From the NCBI GenBank assembly GCA_016703335.1, contig JADJCG010000032.1, forward strand, positions 1 through 64,000: a stretch of 64,000 nucleotides of DNA, read 5' to 3'. A model generated the notes under the pieces. The model saw only the letters and a list, made by a program, of their open reading frames with translations. It did not search any database and was not told where the DNA came from. Positions within the stretch are counted from its first letter, which is position 1, and each line of letters opens with the position of its first letter. The stretch comes from Caulobacteraceae bacterium (lineage in GTDB: Bacteria; Pseudomonadota; Alphaproteobacteria; Caulobacterales; Aquidulcibacteraceae). Of this stretch, positions 29,514 through 39,402 are shown in pieces. A program made the translations under genes and the position numbers.

Positions 29514-31341
29514 TCAGTCCCGCGCCCCAGCCACATACGCATCGATGACGCGCCCGAGCACAGTCATCGGCACGTTCCCGCCGCCGACAACCGCGTCATT
29601 GAACCCAGCAAAATCATACCGCGACCCAAGCGCGCTTTGCGCGCCTTCGCGCAAGCGGTTGATCGTGGTGTGGCCGACTTTGTAGCCGCAGGCTTGGCCG
29701 GGCCATGTGCAATAGCGATCGACTTCGCTTTGCACTTCGTCGGCGTTCGAGCCGTTTTCGCGGACGAAAAAGTCGATGCCTTGTGCGCGCGTCCAGCGCT
29801 TGGAGTGGAGCCCCGTGTCGACAACCAAGCGGCACGCGCGGAATGCGAGCGATTGCAGATAGCCCAAGCGGCCAACCGGGAAGTCGTCATACACGCCAAG
29901 TTCATCGGCGATCTGCTGCGCATAGAGCGCCCAGCCTTCGCTGTACGCGTTGAAGCCGAGCATCGAGCGCACGAGCGGTTGGCGGAACGTGTATTCGCCC
30001 TGCCAGACGTGGCCGGGGATCGCTTCGTGATAGGTGAGGTCGGGCAGATCGAATTTGCGATGCAGATCGGTGGTGCGCAGATTGATCCAGAAGTGACCGG
30101 GCTCGCGGCCATCGATGGTGCCGGCGCCGCCATACGCGCCAGGCGCGCCGTCTTCAACGTCCGGCGAAATGCGCACGACTTCGAGAAAGCCCGGCACAAG
30201 CGTGTGAAACGCGCGCGGCAAACGCGCGCGAATGTCGGTGAGCTTGTCTTGGATGAACGCCATGATCTCGGCGCGGCCGGGATCGTCTTCGGCGAATTTG
30301 TAGCGCGGATCTGCGCCGAGCGCGGTCATGCGTGCGCCGACGCTGCCTTCAGTGTAGCCGATCGAGCGGAGGATTGGGTCCATGCGCGCGTGCAGGGCGC
30401 GGAGTTCGTCGATGCCCATCTGGTGGACTTCGTCCGGGGTCATATTGGTCGTCGTGCCCGCGCGCAGCGCCCAGGCGTAATATTCCTCGCCGCGCGGCAA
30501 CGCCCAAACGCCAGCATTGCTGGTTGAGCGAGGTTGCAATGACTCCAGCATGGCGATCTGACGATCCAGCGCTGGTGCGATGCGTTGCTCGGCGATGCGT
30601 GCCGCGTCTGCTGCGAAGCGTGGATTGAGGTTGGCGCGTGCGGCGCGGGTCGCGAGCGAAGTGACGATACCCCATTGCGCGACAGGCTGCCGCGCGGCTG
30701 GTGCGCAGCTGTTGCAGCGTCTTCGCCATCAAGAAATCTGGTAGCACGACGCCGCGCGATGCATCGGCGCGCACGCGCACCGTCTCGCCTTCGAGTTGGC
30801 GCGCATAGGCTTCCATGCGTTCGAGGTACGCTTCGGCGTCCGCCGCGGTGTTGATCGAATGGCTGGAGTCGAGGAACGAGGGAATTTCGACGAACGCGCC
30901 GACATTCTGCGCCACAACATAAGGCGTGTTGCGATACGACCAATTGTTGTTGAGGATCGCAACATCGCCATACGGAAATTCGAAGCCGTCGGACGCGAGT
31001 TCGTACACCGTCTTCACGACATCGACGTCGAGCTTCTTGCCCGCGCTCAGTGCATCCGTATCCAGCCGCCGCAACTGCGACAGCGTCGAGCGCACGTGCC
31101 CGCGGATCATTCCTTGTCCAGAAGCCGAATGGCTGGACAGCCGCGACCGCAAACGTGCGCGCGCATCTTTGTCGACGCCGGCGCTGGTCGCGCTCTCCGG
31201 ATAATCGTTGAGCAGCTGCTCAGTGATGCGCGCGAGAAGGCGGTCGGCGGCGGTTTCCGGCGTCTGCGCCTCGGCGGGCAGGGCCTGGGTCGCGAGCGCG
31301 GCAGCGCCCCCTTGCAACAAGGCGCGGCGGTGAAATGACAT
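29514..31341 (-). pseudogene. DUF885 family exported peptidase-like protein, one frameshift
   Basis: About 608 codons from ATG 31341. The twin-arginine-like signal MSFHRRALLQGGAAALATQA is followed by a DUF885 domain. Recognisable parts are LDVDVVKTVYELASDGFEFP, then after a one-base shift near 30690 QWGIVTSLATRAARANLNPR, YYAWALRAGTTTNMTPDEVH, the zinc-type motif LTYHEAIPGHVWQGEY and AYSEGWALYAQQIADELGVY. DUF885 proteins are metallopeptidase-like. Removing one G near 30690 (gcggcag to gcgcag) restores the whole frame, so this may be a sequence error rather than a true lesion. Confidence 0.85.
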
Positions 31342-31447
31342 GAGACCCCCAAAGCGGATGGGTTGGCGCGAATATGTTGGCGCGATCAAGAGCCGCCCGG
31401 CGCGCTGGTCAAGGGCTAACCGCTGAATTGGGTATTTGCATATGCAA

Positions 31448-31477
31448 ACGGCCGCGCAGCTTTTGCTACGCGGCCGT
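31448..31477 (-). terminator. Terminator between the TonB-domain and DUF885 genes
   Basis: 9-bp perfect stem ACGGCCGCG / CGCGGCCGT with a 12-nt loop, followed by TTTG on the minus strand, about 20 bp after the TonB-domain gene stop. It separates that gene from the downstream DUF885 gene on the same strand. Confidence 0.75.
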
Positions 31478-31498
31478 CAGGCAGGAAGGATTGGGGTG

Positions 31499-32251
31499 TT
31501 AGCCGCGGCGCGTGTTGTCGTCGATGCGGAACACGACGCGCAGGTTCACGGGCGAACCAGCGGCGTTGCTGCCGTCAGCCAAAGTCGGCGCGTGACGGAA
31601 AGTGCGCGCAACGCGCACCGCTGCTGGGCCGAAGCCACCGGGCGTTTCCGAAACGCGGGCGCAGTCCAGCGCGCCGCCTTCGAGCACCGTGCAGTGCAGA
31701 CGCGCCTCGCCTTCGCGGCCACGCTCAAGCGCGCGCTCAGGATAGAGCGCCGACAAGCGGCGTGAGCTCGGCGTGCGATCCCAGATCGGGCGCGGCACGG
31801 CGGTGACGACGAGATCGTCGCTGTCGGTGTAGGCGGCGTCACTGGACGTGGCGTTGATCGGCGTCACACCGATCGTCATCTCCGGCACTTCCTCAGTGCG
31901 CGCGACTTGGCGGCGCGCCGGCGCTGGCGTGGAGCGTGCGGAAGAGGACGACGTTGAAGCTGGCGGCGCTGCATCGCTGCTCGCCGTATCGGCAACCGGC
32001 TCATCGCTCGGATCGATTGGGCCAGCGCGCAAGTTGTCGTCGCCGTAAGAAGATTCAGAGCGATACTGATCGTTGTATGCGGTCTGCGCGCTGTCAGTCG
32101 GCTGCGCGTAATTTTTGTAAGCCCAATAGCCGCCGCCGAGGATGACGGCCGCCGCGACTGCGCCGAGCAGCAATTTGCCGCCGCCACCGCCGCCCTTCGA
32201 AGCGCGGATCGTGGTTGCACCGTGCGTATCGTGATCTTGATCTTTGCTCAC
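31499..32251 (-). CDS. TonB C-terminal domain protein, single-pass membrane anchor
   Basis: About 250 aa from GTG 32251, chosen because GGAGACGAAG lies just ahead and longer readings are of poor composition. A short cytosolic head precedes one transmembrane helix (KLLLGAVAAAVILGGGYWAY), then a Ser/Ala/Pro-rich periplasmic linker and a TonB-like C-terminal module: PSSRRLSALYPERALERGRE, GEARLHCTVLEGGALDCARV and FGPAAVRVARTFRHAPTLAD. It likely contacts outer-membrane receptors or other envelope partners; no exbB/exbD are adjacent. Confidence 0.85.
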   Translation of the reverse strand: MSKDQDHDTHGATTIRASKGGGGGGKLLLGAVAAAVILGGGYWAYKNYAQPTDSAQTAYNDQYRSESSYGDDNLRAGPIDPSDEPVADTASSDAAPPASTSSSSARSTPAPARRQVARTEEVPEMTIGVTPINATSSDAAYTDSDDLVVTAVPRPIWDRTPSSRRLSALYPERALERGREGEARLHCTVLEGGALDCARVSETPGGFGPAAVRVARTFRHAPTLADGSNAAGSPVNLRVVFRIDDNTRRG

Positions 32252-32397
32252 CTTCGTCTCCTCGCCGTGTTTCGTGAAGGAACCCACACCGCCGCAACGC
32301 ATGCGGGAACTTCCGGGTTCCGCTGAAAATCCCGCCGTGAGGAGGGCTCATAGGAATTGAAGCGTGCGCGTGCTGTGACCGAGGGCACAGTCCGGAT

Positions 32398-32920
32398 TTA
32401 TTGTGCGAGCGCGCCGAGCAAGAGCGCGTAGTCACCTTCCATGTAGCCGTTGCGGCGTGCGCGTGCGACGGCTTCGCGTCCTTCCGCTGCAACGCGCGGC
32501 GCCCAGGCCGCCATCGCTTCGCAACGCGTTTCTGTTGATGACTGCTCGCGATCTTCGACAGCAACATCTGCGCGACGGAGAATGCATAGTGAGCCGCGCC
32601 TTGGCGCACTTCGCGCTCGCTGCCGCCGCTGGCAGCTGCATTCATCGCGCCGATTTCGAGCGCGCCAACCACTGCAGCTTCGACAACCTGGCGCGCCGGC
32701 ACTTGGCACGCGAAGCTATCGCTAAGCGCGTGCGACCAATTTTCGGTGGTTGCGTCGACTTGCGATTGGCTCGGCCTTCCCGCGATCAATGTCGCCCACG
32801 CACCGCGGCTCGCGGCGTCCGCATAACGTAGAGACGGGCCGCTCTCGCTCGTTGTAGCGCAGGCGCCGAGTGCGAGGAGTGCGACGAACGCGAAAGAACG
32901 GACCCCCGGATAGCACCCAT
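32398..32920 (-). pseudogene. Lipoprotein of unknown function, two frameshifts
   Basis: ATG 32920 reads MGAIRG; adding one G to the GGGGG run at 32903-32907 joins it to VRSFAFVALLALGACATTSE, a clear lipoprotein signal. It continues GAWATLIAGRPSQSQVDATT, NWSHALSDSFACQVPARQVV and AVVGALEIGAMNAAASGGSE to SVAQMLLSKI, then needs one more shift near 32560 to reach TETRCEAMAAWAPRVAAEGR and YALLLGALAQ with TAA at 32398. About 173 aa. Start 3 bp from the thiolase stop, so probably one operon. No family recognised. Confidence 0.7.
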
Positions 32921-32922
32921 AT

Positions 32923-34068
32923 TCAATGCTCCAGCAAAGCCGCGGTCGCCATGCCGCCTGCGGTGCATACACCGACAACGGCGCGCTTTGCATCACGGCG
33001 GCCCAGTTCCAGCAAAGTCGAGCCAAGATAACGAATGCCGCTCATGCCATAGGGGTGGCCCAGTGCAATCGCGCCGCCATTGACGTTGGTGCGCTCCCAC
33101 GGCGTATCGAGTTCGCGCTGATTGTAGAGCGTCGTCACCGCGTAGGCTTCGTGCAACTCCCACAAATCAACGTCGCCAGCGTTGACTGCATTCTTTTGCA
33201 TCAGCTTACGGATCGCCGGCGTGATCGCGATGCTCATTTCTTCGGGATGCACAGAACCCAGCGTAAACCCGCGCCAATAGCCAAGGATCGGCAAGCCGCG
33301 CTGCGCGGCCAAGTCCGCATCCATCATCACGACCGCCGCTGCGCCATCTGAAAGCTGCGATGCGTTTCCTGCCGTTGTCGTGCCGCCTCCGGGGGCTTCA
33401 GCGACGCGAGCTTCTCGTAGGTTGTATCGGGCGAGGGCCTTCATCGTGGTCGAGCGTGCTTCAACTTCGCTCGTCGCGCCCGTGGCCTTATCTGTCACCC
33501 TCCTCGTCGCGATCGGCGCATTTCGTCCGCGTATTTGCGGCCGCTCGCCTCGGCGCGCGCTTTTGGCTCACCACATACTCCGAGTTGTTGGCGCGGTGAT
33601 GCCGTATTTTGCGCCACAAAGTCGGCCGTCTGGTTCATCGTCCAACGCGGCATTTTCTGTTGCAGGGGTTCGTAGAAGAAGCCGTTGAAGTTCAGGTTGA
33701 ACTGCACCAGCGAAATGCTCTCAACGCCGCCTGCGATGCCGCACGAAATCTCGCCGCGCGCGATCGCGTTCGCGACGAACGACGCGCACTCGCCCCGACC
33801 ACAATAGCGGTTCCGTGATGCCCGGCACGCCGACGCCAAAGCCCGCAAACAAAGCCGCGTTGCGCGCCACGTTGTGACCGGTCGCGCCCTCAGGCAGTCC
33901 GCAGCCGAGCACGACGTCCTCGATCTCGCCCGCCTCGATCTTGGCGCGCGCCACGGCTTCTTTCATCACGTGCGCTGCCATCGCGATGCCGTGTGTCTGG
34001 TTCAGCGCGCCGCGTGTCGCCTTCGCGATCCCGGTCCGGCAATAGCTGACAATGGCGACGTCTTTCAT
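32923..34068 (-). pseudogene. Acetyl-CoA acetyltransferase (thiolase), multiply frameshifted
   Basis: Condensing or degradative thiolase of fatty-acid/polyhydroxyalkanoate metabolism, ~382 codons from ATG 34068 (MKDVAIVSYCRTGIAKATRG). The N-terminal part reads to GHNVARNAALFAGFGV; frame changes around 33800 lead to the nucleophile region NRYCGRGECASFVANAIARG and GIAGGVESISLVQFNLN. Further changes around 33500-33580 lead to DKATGATSEVEARSTTMKAL and the intact C-terminal half with GGAIALGHPYGMSGIRYLG (His) and VGVCTAGGMATAALLE (second Cys). At least three indels. All catalytic residues are present if frames are restored. Confidence 0.85.
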
Positions 34069-34257
34069 GCGGCTGTGCTCCTCGCGCGACACTGTGTGCG
34101 CACCTGCGCGTGTGCGCCGTCGTACGCAGAATTTGACGGCTAATTTCGCAAACGGAATAGCGCAGACCGATTCTGTGCATAACCGGCAAATCAGTTCATC
34201 ATTCCAATCCGTAACCGTTCCGGACCCGGTCCGGGACAACGCGAAGGGAGCGCGTCA

Positions 34258-34515
34258 ATGTCTGCGTTGCGAAAGTACCAGCCGCTTCAGAGCCACCTCG
34301 AGCGCCGTCACGGTCGGCCTGAAATGCTCACGTTCGAAGACATCGAGGGGATCATCGGCAAAGAGCTGCCGATGAGCGCCACGAAGCACCGATCGTTCTG
34401 GTCGAATGACAACCGCGAAATCGGGTCAGCCGCCCACGCCTGGACTCGCGCCGGCTATCGGGTCGCCTATCTGGATCGCGACGAGAAGGTCGTCCGCTTC
34501 GAGCGCACCCGCTAA
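34258..34515 (+). CDS. Small soluble protein, DUF7662-like
   Basis: 85 aa. Pattern YQPLQSHLERRHG, then LTFEDIEGIIGKELPMSATK, HRSFWSNDN and HAWTRAGYRVAYLDRDEKVV with a final FxR. This order (LP.SA....FWSN.....AW..AGY.V) is a recurrent small domain that I associate tentatively with DUF7662; function unknown. Good composition and a clear start (gcgtcaATG). Divergent from the thiolase gene. Confidence 0.7.
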   Translation: MSALRKYQPLQSHLERRHGRPEMLTFEDIEGIIGKELPMSATKHRSFWSNDNREIGSAAHAWTRAGYRVAYLDRDEKVVRFERTR

Positions 34516-34573
34516 CGCCCTGCAATTCGGCGTTATGGCGGTATGCCATGGCCGCCTCCGATGGAGGCAGGCC

Positions 34574-34753
34574 ATGCGCCGTTTCTTGCTCGTCCTACTT
34601 GCATCCGCCAGCCTGAGCGGCTGCATCTCTATGCTCGAGAACGGCTATGATAGCCGGGCTCGCCATGAGTGTGACCGCGCCACCCGCGCGGGCGATCATG
34701 CTGCGTGCTATGATCGCGTCGATCAACATCGCCGCGAGCGGAGGAGTAAATGA
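34574..34753 (+). CDS. Small lipoprotein, 59 aa
   Basis: ATG 34574 follows a GGAGG-rich leader (gatggaggcaggcc). The lipoprotein signal MRRFLLVLLASASLSGC is followed by a short, Arg/His/Cys-containing tail (ISMLENGYDSRARHECDRAT). Its stop overlaps the next start (ATGA), so the two lipoproteins are translationally coupled. No family recognised. Confidence 0.65.
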   Translation: MRRFLLVLLASASLSGCISMLENGYDSRARHECDRATRAGDHAACYDRVDQHRRERRSK

Positions 34754-35289
34754 TGAGGCTTTTGCTGTTGGCTTTGGCTGCCCCGCTCATCCTGGCGGCC
34801 TGCGATGCCTCTTCCAGTTCAACCACATCGACGCAAGAACCGGCGGGCGGGTATCGCCTGGAGGTTCGCGCCGTCCAAGGCGTGCAGACCTACATCGTGA
34901 CGGCCCCGGATGGTCGCCAAACCGCCTCGCGCGCGACACAGGGCGTTTCCGCGTTGCTCGACGCTGACGCCATTGAGCGCCTTGGCGTAGCTGAGCCGTT
35001 GAGCTCTGATCAGCCGGAGGTCTTCGCACTGCGGCTGCCCGGCGTGGATATTTCGGTTGCGGCCGATGAGGACAACGCCAACAGCGATAGCGCGACTGTG
35101 CATATCAATGCTGGCGGCCGCACGGTGCATGTCGATGCCGAAGACGGCGGGCCAGGCGAAAACGATGACACCGCCAATGTGATGATTACTGGCGCGACAG
35201 AGTCGGACGCACGCGATTTCATCAATGACGCCGAAGACGTTTCGGCTGAGGTGAGATCGCAAATGCTTGCCGCCGTCGGGCTCGAATAG
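34750..35289 (+). CDS. Lipoprotein of unknown function
   Basis: 179 aa. The lipoprotein signal MMRLLLLALAAPLILAAC is followed by a Ser/Thr linker and an acidic domain with beta character: YRLEVRAVQGVQTYIVTAPD, VFALRLPGVDISVAADEDNA and ATVHINAGGRTVHVDAEDGG, ending in a helix (ESDARDFINDAEDVSAEVRS). The strongly acidic composition hints at a periplasmic ion- or peptide-binding role. Coupled to the small lipoprotein upstream. Confidence 0.7.
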   Translation: MMRLLLLALAAPLILAACDASSSSTTSTQEPAGGYRLEVRAVQGVQTYIVTAPDGRQTASRATQGVSALLDADAIERLGVAEPLSSDQPEVFALRLPGVDISVAADEDNANSDSATVHINAGGRTVHVDAEDGGPGENDDTANVMITGATESDARDFINDAEDVSAEVRSQMLAAVGLE

Positions 35290-35362
35290 TTCGCACACTC
35301 ACGCGCTTGCCCCAGCGCACGCGTTCGCGTTTCCTCGCGCGAACTGAGTCGATGGGGAAATC

Positions 35363-37460
35363 ATGCGCCAGAATTTGCGCGCGGCTGCGGCCGTTGTTGG
35401 AGTGTTTGGCCTAGCGGCAACGCCTGCGGCGCAAGCCGAAGAGGGCATGTGGACATTCGACAATTTCCCCGCTGATCGCATGCGCGAGGAAATGGGTTGG
35501 GCGCCGGACCAAGCGTGGCTCGATCGCGTCATGGCCGGCACGGCGCGCTTGCCGGGTTGCTCTGCTTCGAATGTGAGCGATGCGGGTTTGGTGCTCACCA
35601 ATCATCACTGCGTGATCTCGTGCGTCACCGCGCTTTCCACGACCGATGCAAACTTCATCCAGAACGGTTTTCTAGCGCAGGCGCGTGAGGAAGAACGCCG
35701 CTGCCCGAACATGGCCGTCGACGTGCTGACCTCAATCACCGATGTCACCACTGACATTGAGACGGCCACCGCTGGCGTGGCGCCTGAAGCGTTCGCGCAC
35801 GCGCGCGACGCCGAGTTCGCGCGGCTGACCCGCGAATGCACCACTGCCAACATGCGCTGCGAAGTGGTCACGCTCTATCAGGGCGGCCGCTACGGTCTCT
35901 ATCGCTATCGCAATTACGCAGATGTGCGCCTGGTGTTTGCGCCTGAGCACGGCATGGCCGCGTTCGGCGGCGATCCCGACAATTTCAACTTTCCGCGCTA
36001 CGGCCTCGATTTCTCATTCTTGCGCCTCTACGAGAACGGCGCGCCCGCGGCGACGCCGAACCATCTCGACATGCGCTTCACGCCGCTGGCTGAGGACGAG
36101 CTTGTGCTCATCGCCGGCAATCCCGGCCGCACCTCGCGCCTGCGCACGACAGCGGAGCTTGCGTTCGAGCGCGATGTGAACTTGCCGTGGCAAATCGCGT
36201 CACTGTCAGAGTTGCGCGGGCGCCTGATCGCATACTCAGCGCTTGGGCCGGATCAGGAACGCATCGCATCTAGCGCACTGCAAAGCGTCGAAAAATTCGT
36301 TCAAAGGCCTATCTGGTCGGCGCCAAGCGCTTGCGGATGCTGAGGGCTTCGCGCGCGTGACGGCGCGCGAAGCTGATTTGCAGCAGCGCGTGCACCGCAA
36401 TCGTGCCGCAGAGCGCGAAGTCGCAGGCGCTTGGACCGAGATTGAGCGCGCGGAAACTGCCTATCGTGGCATGTTCTATCGCTATCAATATCTGGAGCAG
36501 CGCGCGGGCGAGCGTTCGCTTTTGTTTGCGTGGGCGCGTGATCTCGTCCGCGGCGCAGCCGAACGCGATAAACCGGATGCCGAACGCCTCGCGCGCTATG
36601 CCGACGCGCGCGTGCCGTCGGTGACGCAAAGCCTGCGCGCCGATCGTCCGGTGACACCGGAGTTCGAACAGCTGCATCTTTCGTTCTGGCTTTCGAAGAT
36701 GCGCGAATATCTCACGGTCGATGATCCGATCGCACGCCGCATTCTGGGAAACGAGAGCCCAGAAGCGCTCGCTGAGCGGCTCTCGCATTCGCGTCTCGCC
36801 GATCCGGCGTACCGGATGCAGCTCTGGGAAGGCGGCGCCGAAGCCATCGCGCGCTCGGACGATCCGATGATCGTGTTCGTGCGCAGCTGGGACGCAGACG
36901 CCCGCGCTTCGCGCGAGCAATACATGACGCAAGTTGAGGGGCCAGTCGCCCGCGCTCAGGAGCGCATTGCGCGCGCACGTTTTCGCGCCTTCGGCGAAGC
37001 GCAATACCCAGACGCTACGTTTAGTCCGCGCATCACCTACGGCCGTGTCATTGGTTGGTCTGAGCCAAGCGGGCGCGCCATTGGCCCGTTCACTTACACC
37101 GAAGGGCTCTACGAACGCGCGACGGGCCATGCGCCGTTTGTGTTGAGCCAACGCTGGCTCGACGCGCGTGGCCGCCTCGATCCGCGCGGCGTCTTCAATG
37201 CGTCGACTTCAACCGATGTCATCGGCGGCAACTCTGGCAGCCCGTTGCTCGATCGCGATGGTGATGTCGTTGGCGCTGTGTTCGACGGCAACATTCACTC
37301 GCTCGGCGGCGAGTACTTCTACGATGGCGCGTTGAACCGCTCTGTCACGGTGTCCGCTACGATCATTCGCGCTGCGTTGTCGGACGTTTACGGCATGAAC
37401 GCGTTGGTCGCCGAACTTGAAGGGCGCCCAGCGCCGCCTCCGCCGCAGACTGCGGAATAG
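35363..37460 (+). pseudogene. S46 family dipeptidyl-peptidase (DPP7/DPP11-like), one homopolymer frameshift
   Basis: Exported serine peptidase that removes N-terminal dipeptides. ATG 35363, signal ending TPAAQAEEG, then GMWTFDNFPADRMREEMGWA, the catalytic His in LVLTNHHCVISC, and AAFGGDPDNFNFPRYGLDFS. At 36293 the run GAAAAATTC breaks the frame; removing one A gives SVENSFKGLSGRRQAL, the expected S46 sequence. The second part runs to the Ser motif DVIGGNSGSPLLDRDGDVVG and FDGNIHSLGGEYFYDGALNR. 698 aa if corrected, normal for S46. Probably a base-calling error. Confidence 0.9.
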
Positions 37461-37461
37461 T

Positions 37462-37503
37462 GCGGGACGCCGGCTACTGGCACTCGGAACCAGAGCCGGC
37501 GTC
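37462..37503 (+). terminator. Terminator-like hairpin after the S46 peptidase
   Basis: 12-bp perfect stem GGGACGCCGGCT / AGCCGGCGTCCC with an 18-nt loop starting 2 bp after the stop. No T-tract follows. The rest of the gap to 37685 holds no supportable gene. Confidence 0.6.
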
Positions 37504-37685
37504 CCAACCTCCTTGCTCATGAGGGCGAGTTCGGAGGCCTATGACTGGCGACAACGGGGGTTCGCGGCCACCAGATCCCAACGCACGAGGCGGACGTGCG
37601 TCTGAAGTAGTCGCCGACATTAGCGCGCGACGCGTGTCGCGTTTCAATTCCAGAGAGACGAGTGCGCGCGCGCGTGCGGTGAGCG

Positions 37686-38645
37686 TCAGCCGAGCGCTGA
37701 ATTCAGGAACGCGATCTGCGCTTTGATCGACTGAGTGGTCTGCTCACTCGGAAACGCGATGAAGCCGTGGCAGGCGCCGGGATAAATATCGAGTTGGCCT
37801 TTGTTGCCGGCCGCAACCCAGCGCGCGTGCATGAACAAGCTGTCGTCCAGCAGCGCGTCTTTGGTGCCGATTGTGAAGAACCCGGGGCACAGGCCGCGCA
37901 GATCCGCAAACAGCGGCGACAGATCCGGCGCGCGTTTTTGTTCATCCGTCGTGTTCGGCAAGAAGGCGTTGCCGAATTGCTCGATGTCCATCGTACGCAG
38001 GACCAGCCGCCCGAATTGCCAAATTTGCGCGCTCGGGCTCAGGCCGAGATCGAAAACGCCAAACACCAGATTGGCTGCGTTGAACGGCGTGCGCCCATGC
38101 TTGTCGCGCAAACGTAGGATCGTCATCGCGGAAAGATGCGCGCCCGCGCTCTCGCCGCCGATTGCCAGCTTGTCGCCGCCGAAATCGCGCAGATTGTCTG
38201 CAACCCATAGCGCCGCCGCTTCGCAATCGTCCGGTCCAGCCGGGTAGGGGTGCTCCGGCGCTAGGCGATACTCGACGCTGATCGCCGTCAAATTCGCGCC
38301 GTCCGCGATCCGCTCTAGCAGCCGATCCTGCTGGTCTGCCGCGCCCAGCACATGGCCGCCGCCATGAACGTGCAGATACACACCGCGCGACTTTTCCGGC
38401 GCAACCACGCGCAGCTTCACTTTGCCCGCTGGCCCGTCGATCTCGATCCACTTGGCTCGCTCGGACTTTACCGGCGCCGGAAACACGCCTTGTCCGCTCG
38501 CGCGCGCGTCGCGCACCGTCTGCGCGCCGACTTTCCCACCACTGCCATGTCCTTGGTGAGCGCGATGATGCCGGCGTTCAGGCCGTGCGGTTTCTTCCGG
38601 AATGGCGGAGTCAGCGAAAATGCTCGGATCGAGATATGTCGTCAC
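37686..38645 (-). CDS. Alpha/beta hydrolase of the hormone-sensitive lipase family (compensating frameshifts near N-terminus)
   Basis: Esterase/lipase-like, ~319 aa with a GTG start at 38645 overlapping the EVE gene stop (GTGA). HSL landmarks: oxyanion motif YLHVHGGGHVLGAADQQDRL, EYRLAPEHPYPAGPDD, nucleophile GGESAGAHLSAMTILR, acid GTKDALLDD and histidine GACHGFIAF. From about residue 19 to 37 the written frame gives ARPERRHHRAHQGHG, while the next frame gives GLNAGIIALTKDMAVVGK, which fits the family better; two opposite one-base indels near 38600 and 38545 would explain it. The rest of the frame is intact. Confidence 0.85.
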   Translation of the reverse strand: MTTYLDPSIFADSAIPEETARPERRHHRAHQGHGSGGKVGAQTVRDARASGQGVFPAPVKSERAKWIEIDGPAGKVKLRVVAPEKSRGVYLHVHGGGHVLGAADQQDRLLERIADGANLTAISVEYRLAPEHPYPAGPDDCEAAALWVADNLRDFGGDKLAIGGESAGAHLSAMTILRLRDKHGRTPFNAANLVFGVFDLGLSPSAQIWQFGRLVLRTMDIEQFGNAFLPNTTDEQKRAPDLSPLFADLRGLCPGFFTIGTKDALLDDSLFMHARWVAAGNKGQLDIYPGACHGFIAFPSEQTTQSIKAQIAFLNSALG

Positions 38646-39049
38646 TTCAAGCCACCCATCTTCCTGATTGCCTTCCACTCATCCGCCGTCACCGGCTGCA
38701 CGGAGAGACGTGAGTTTTTTACGAGCACCATGTCGGCAAAGTGCTTGTCCGCTTTCAGCGTCGCGAGTGACACCGGCGTCTTCAGCGGCTCAACCGCTTT
38801 GAAGTCGACCGCGAAAAACGCGTTCTTGCTGTCGGTCGGATCAATGTACGCCTTCACCACCTCGCTGACGCCGACAATCTCTTTGCCTTCGTTCGAGTGG
38901 TAGAAGAAGGCCTTGTCGCCTTTCTTCATGGTCTGAAGATGGACCTTGGCTTGATGGTTGCGCACGCCTGTCCAGGAGTCCGCGCCTTTTTTGACGTGTT
39001 GATTCCAGGACCAGGTGTCGGGTTCGCTTTTGATCAGCCAGTACGCCAT
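38642..39049 (-). CDS. EVE-domain protein
   Basis: 135 aa. The EVE (PUA-like) fold is evident: MAYWLIKSEPDTWSWNQHVK, WTGVRNHQAKVHLQTMKKGD, FFYHSNEGKEIVGVSEVVKA, and the C-terminal LSVQPVTADEWKAIRKMGG. EVE domains bind modified bases in DNA or RNA (5mC, 5hmC and related) and occur alone as housekeeping genes in proteobacteria. Upstream partner of the HSL-family hydrolase in an overlapping pair. Confidence 0.93.
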   Translation of the reverse strand: MAYWLIKSEPDTWSWNQHVKKGADSWTGVRNHQAKVHLQTMKKGDKAFFYHSNEGKEIVGVSEVVKAYIDPTDSKNAFFAVDFKAVEPLKTPVSLATLKADKHFADMVLVKNSRLSVQPVTADEWKAIRKMGGLK

Positions 39050-39065
39050 TCAGTCCTTCCGGTGC

Positions 39066-39200
39066 TCAGGCGCGCGCCTCGAACACCAGATTGAACGGAG
39101 TCTCGGCGGCTCGGCGGAATTTACTGAAGCCGGCGTCCTTCGCCACCTTTTTAAGACGCGCCTCGCCCTCTTGTGCGCCTAACCCCGAGGCCAACCTCCT
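39066..39200 (-). pseudogene. 3' remnant of a SAM-dependent methyltransferase
   Basis: Short in-frame stretch LGAQEGEARLKKVAKDAG then FSKFRRAAETPFNLVFEARA and TGA at 39066-39068. FRRAAETPFNLVxEAR is the characteristic C-terminus of a family of class I SAM methyltransferases. The frame is closed by TAA just upstream and no methyltransferase core is visible, so only the tail remains. The following 200 bp up to the ABC gene hold nothing recognisable. Confidence 0.5.
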
Positions 39201-39402
39201 GGCTTAAGGAGGCTGGTGGGCAGATCACGGGCGAAGTCGAATAGAAGATTTTCGCGACTTCAAGCTTTGGGCGTCGATTTTCGTAAACTTCACGGGCGTC
39301 ACGGTTAAAGCCGCTGTCGTTTGTCGCGTTTCAGGAGATGCGGCAACGCATGCTGGGGCGCGAGCTTGATCTCAAAGGGGCGCTCGTTAAACGTCAAAGC
39401 GC

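Noticed and set aside
29208..30527. 439-codon plus-strand frame opposite the DUF885 gene
   Set aside because: DUF885 motifs including HEAIPGH are on the minus strand; the plus frame merely runs through from the endonuclease V remnant.
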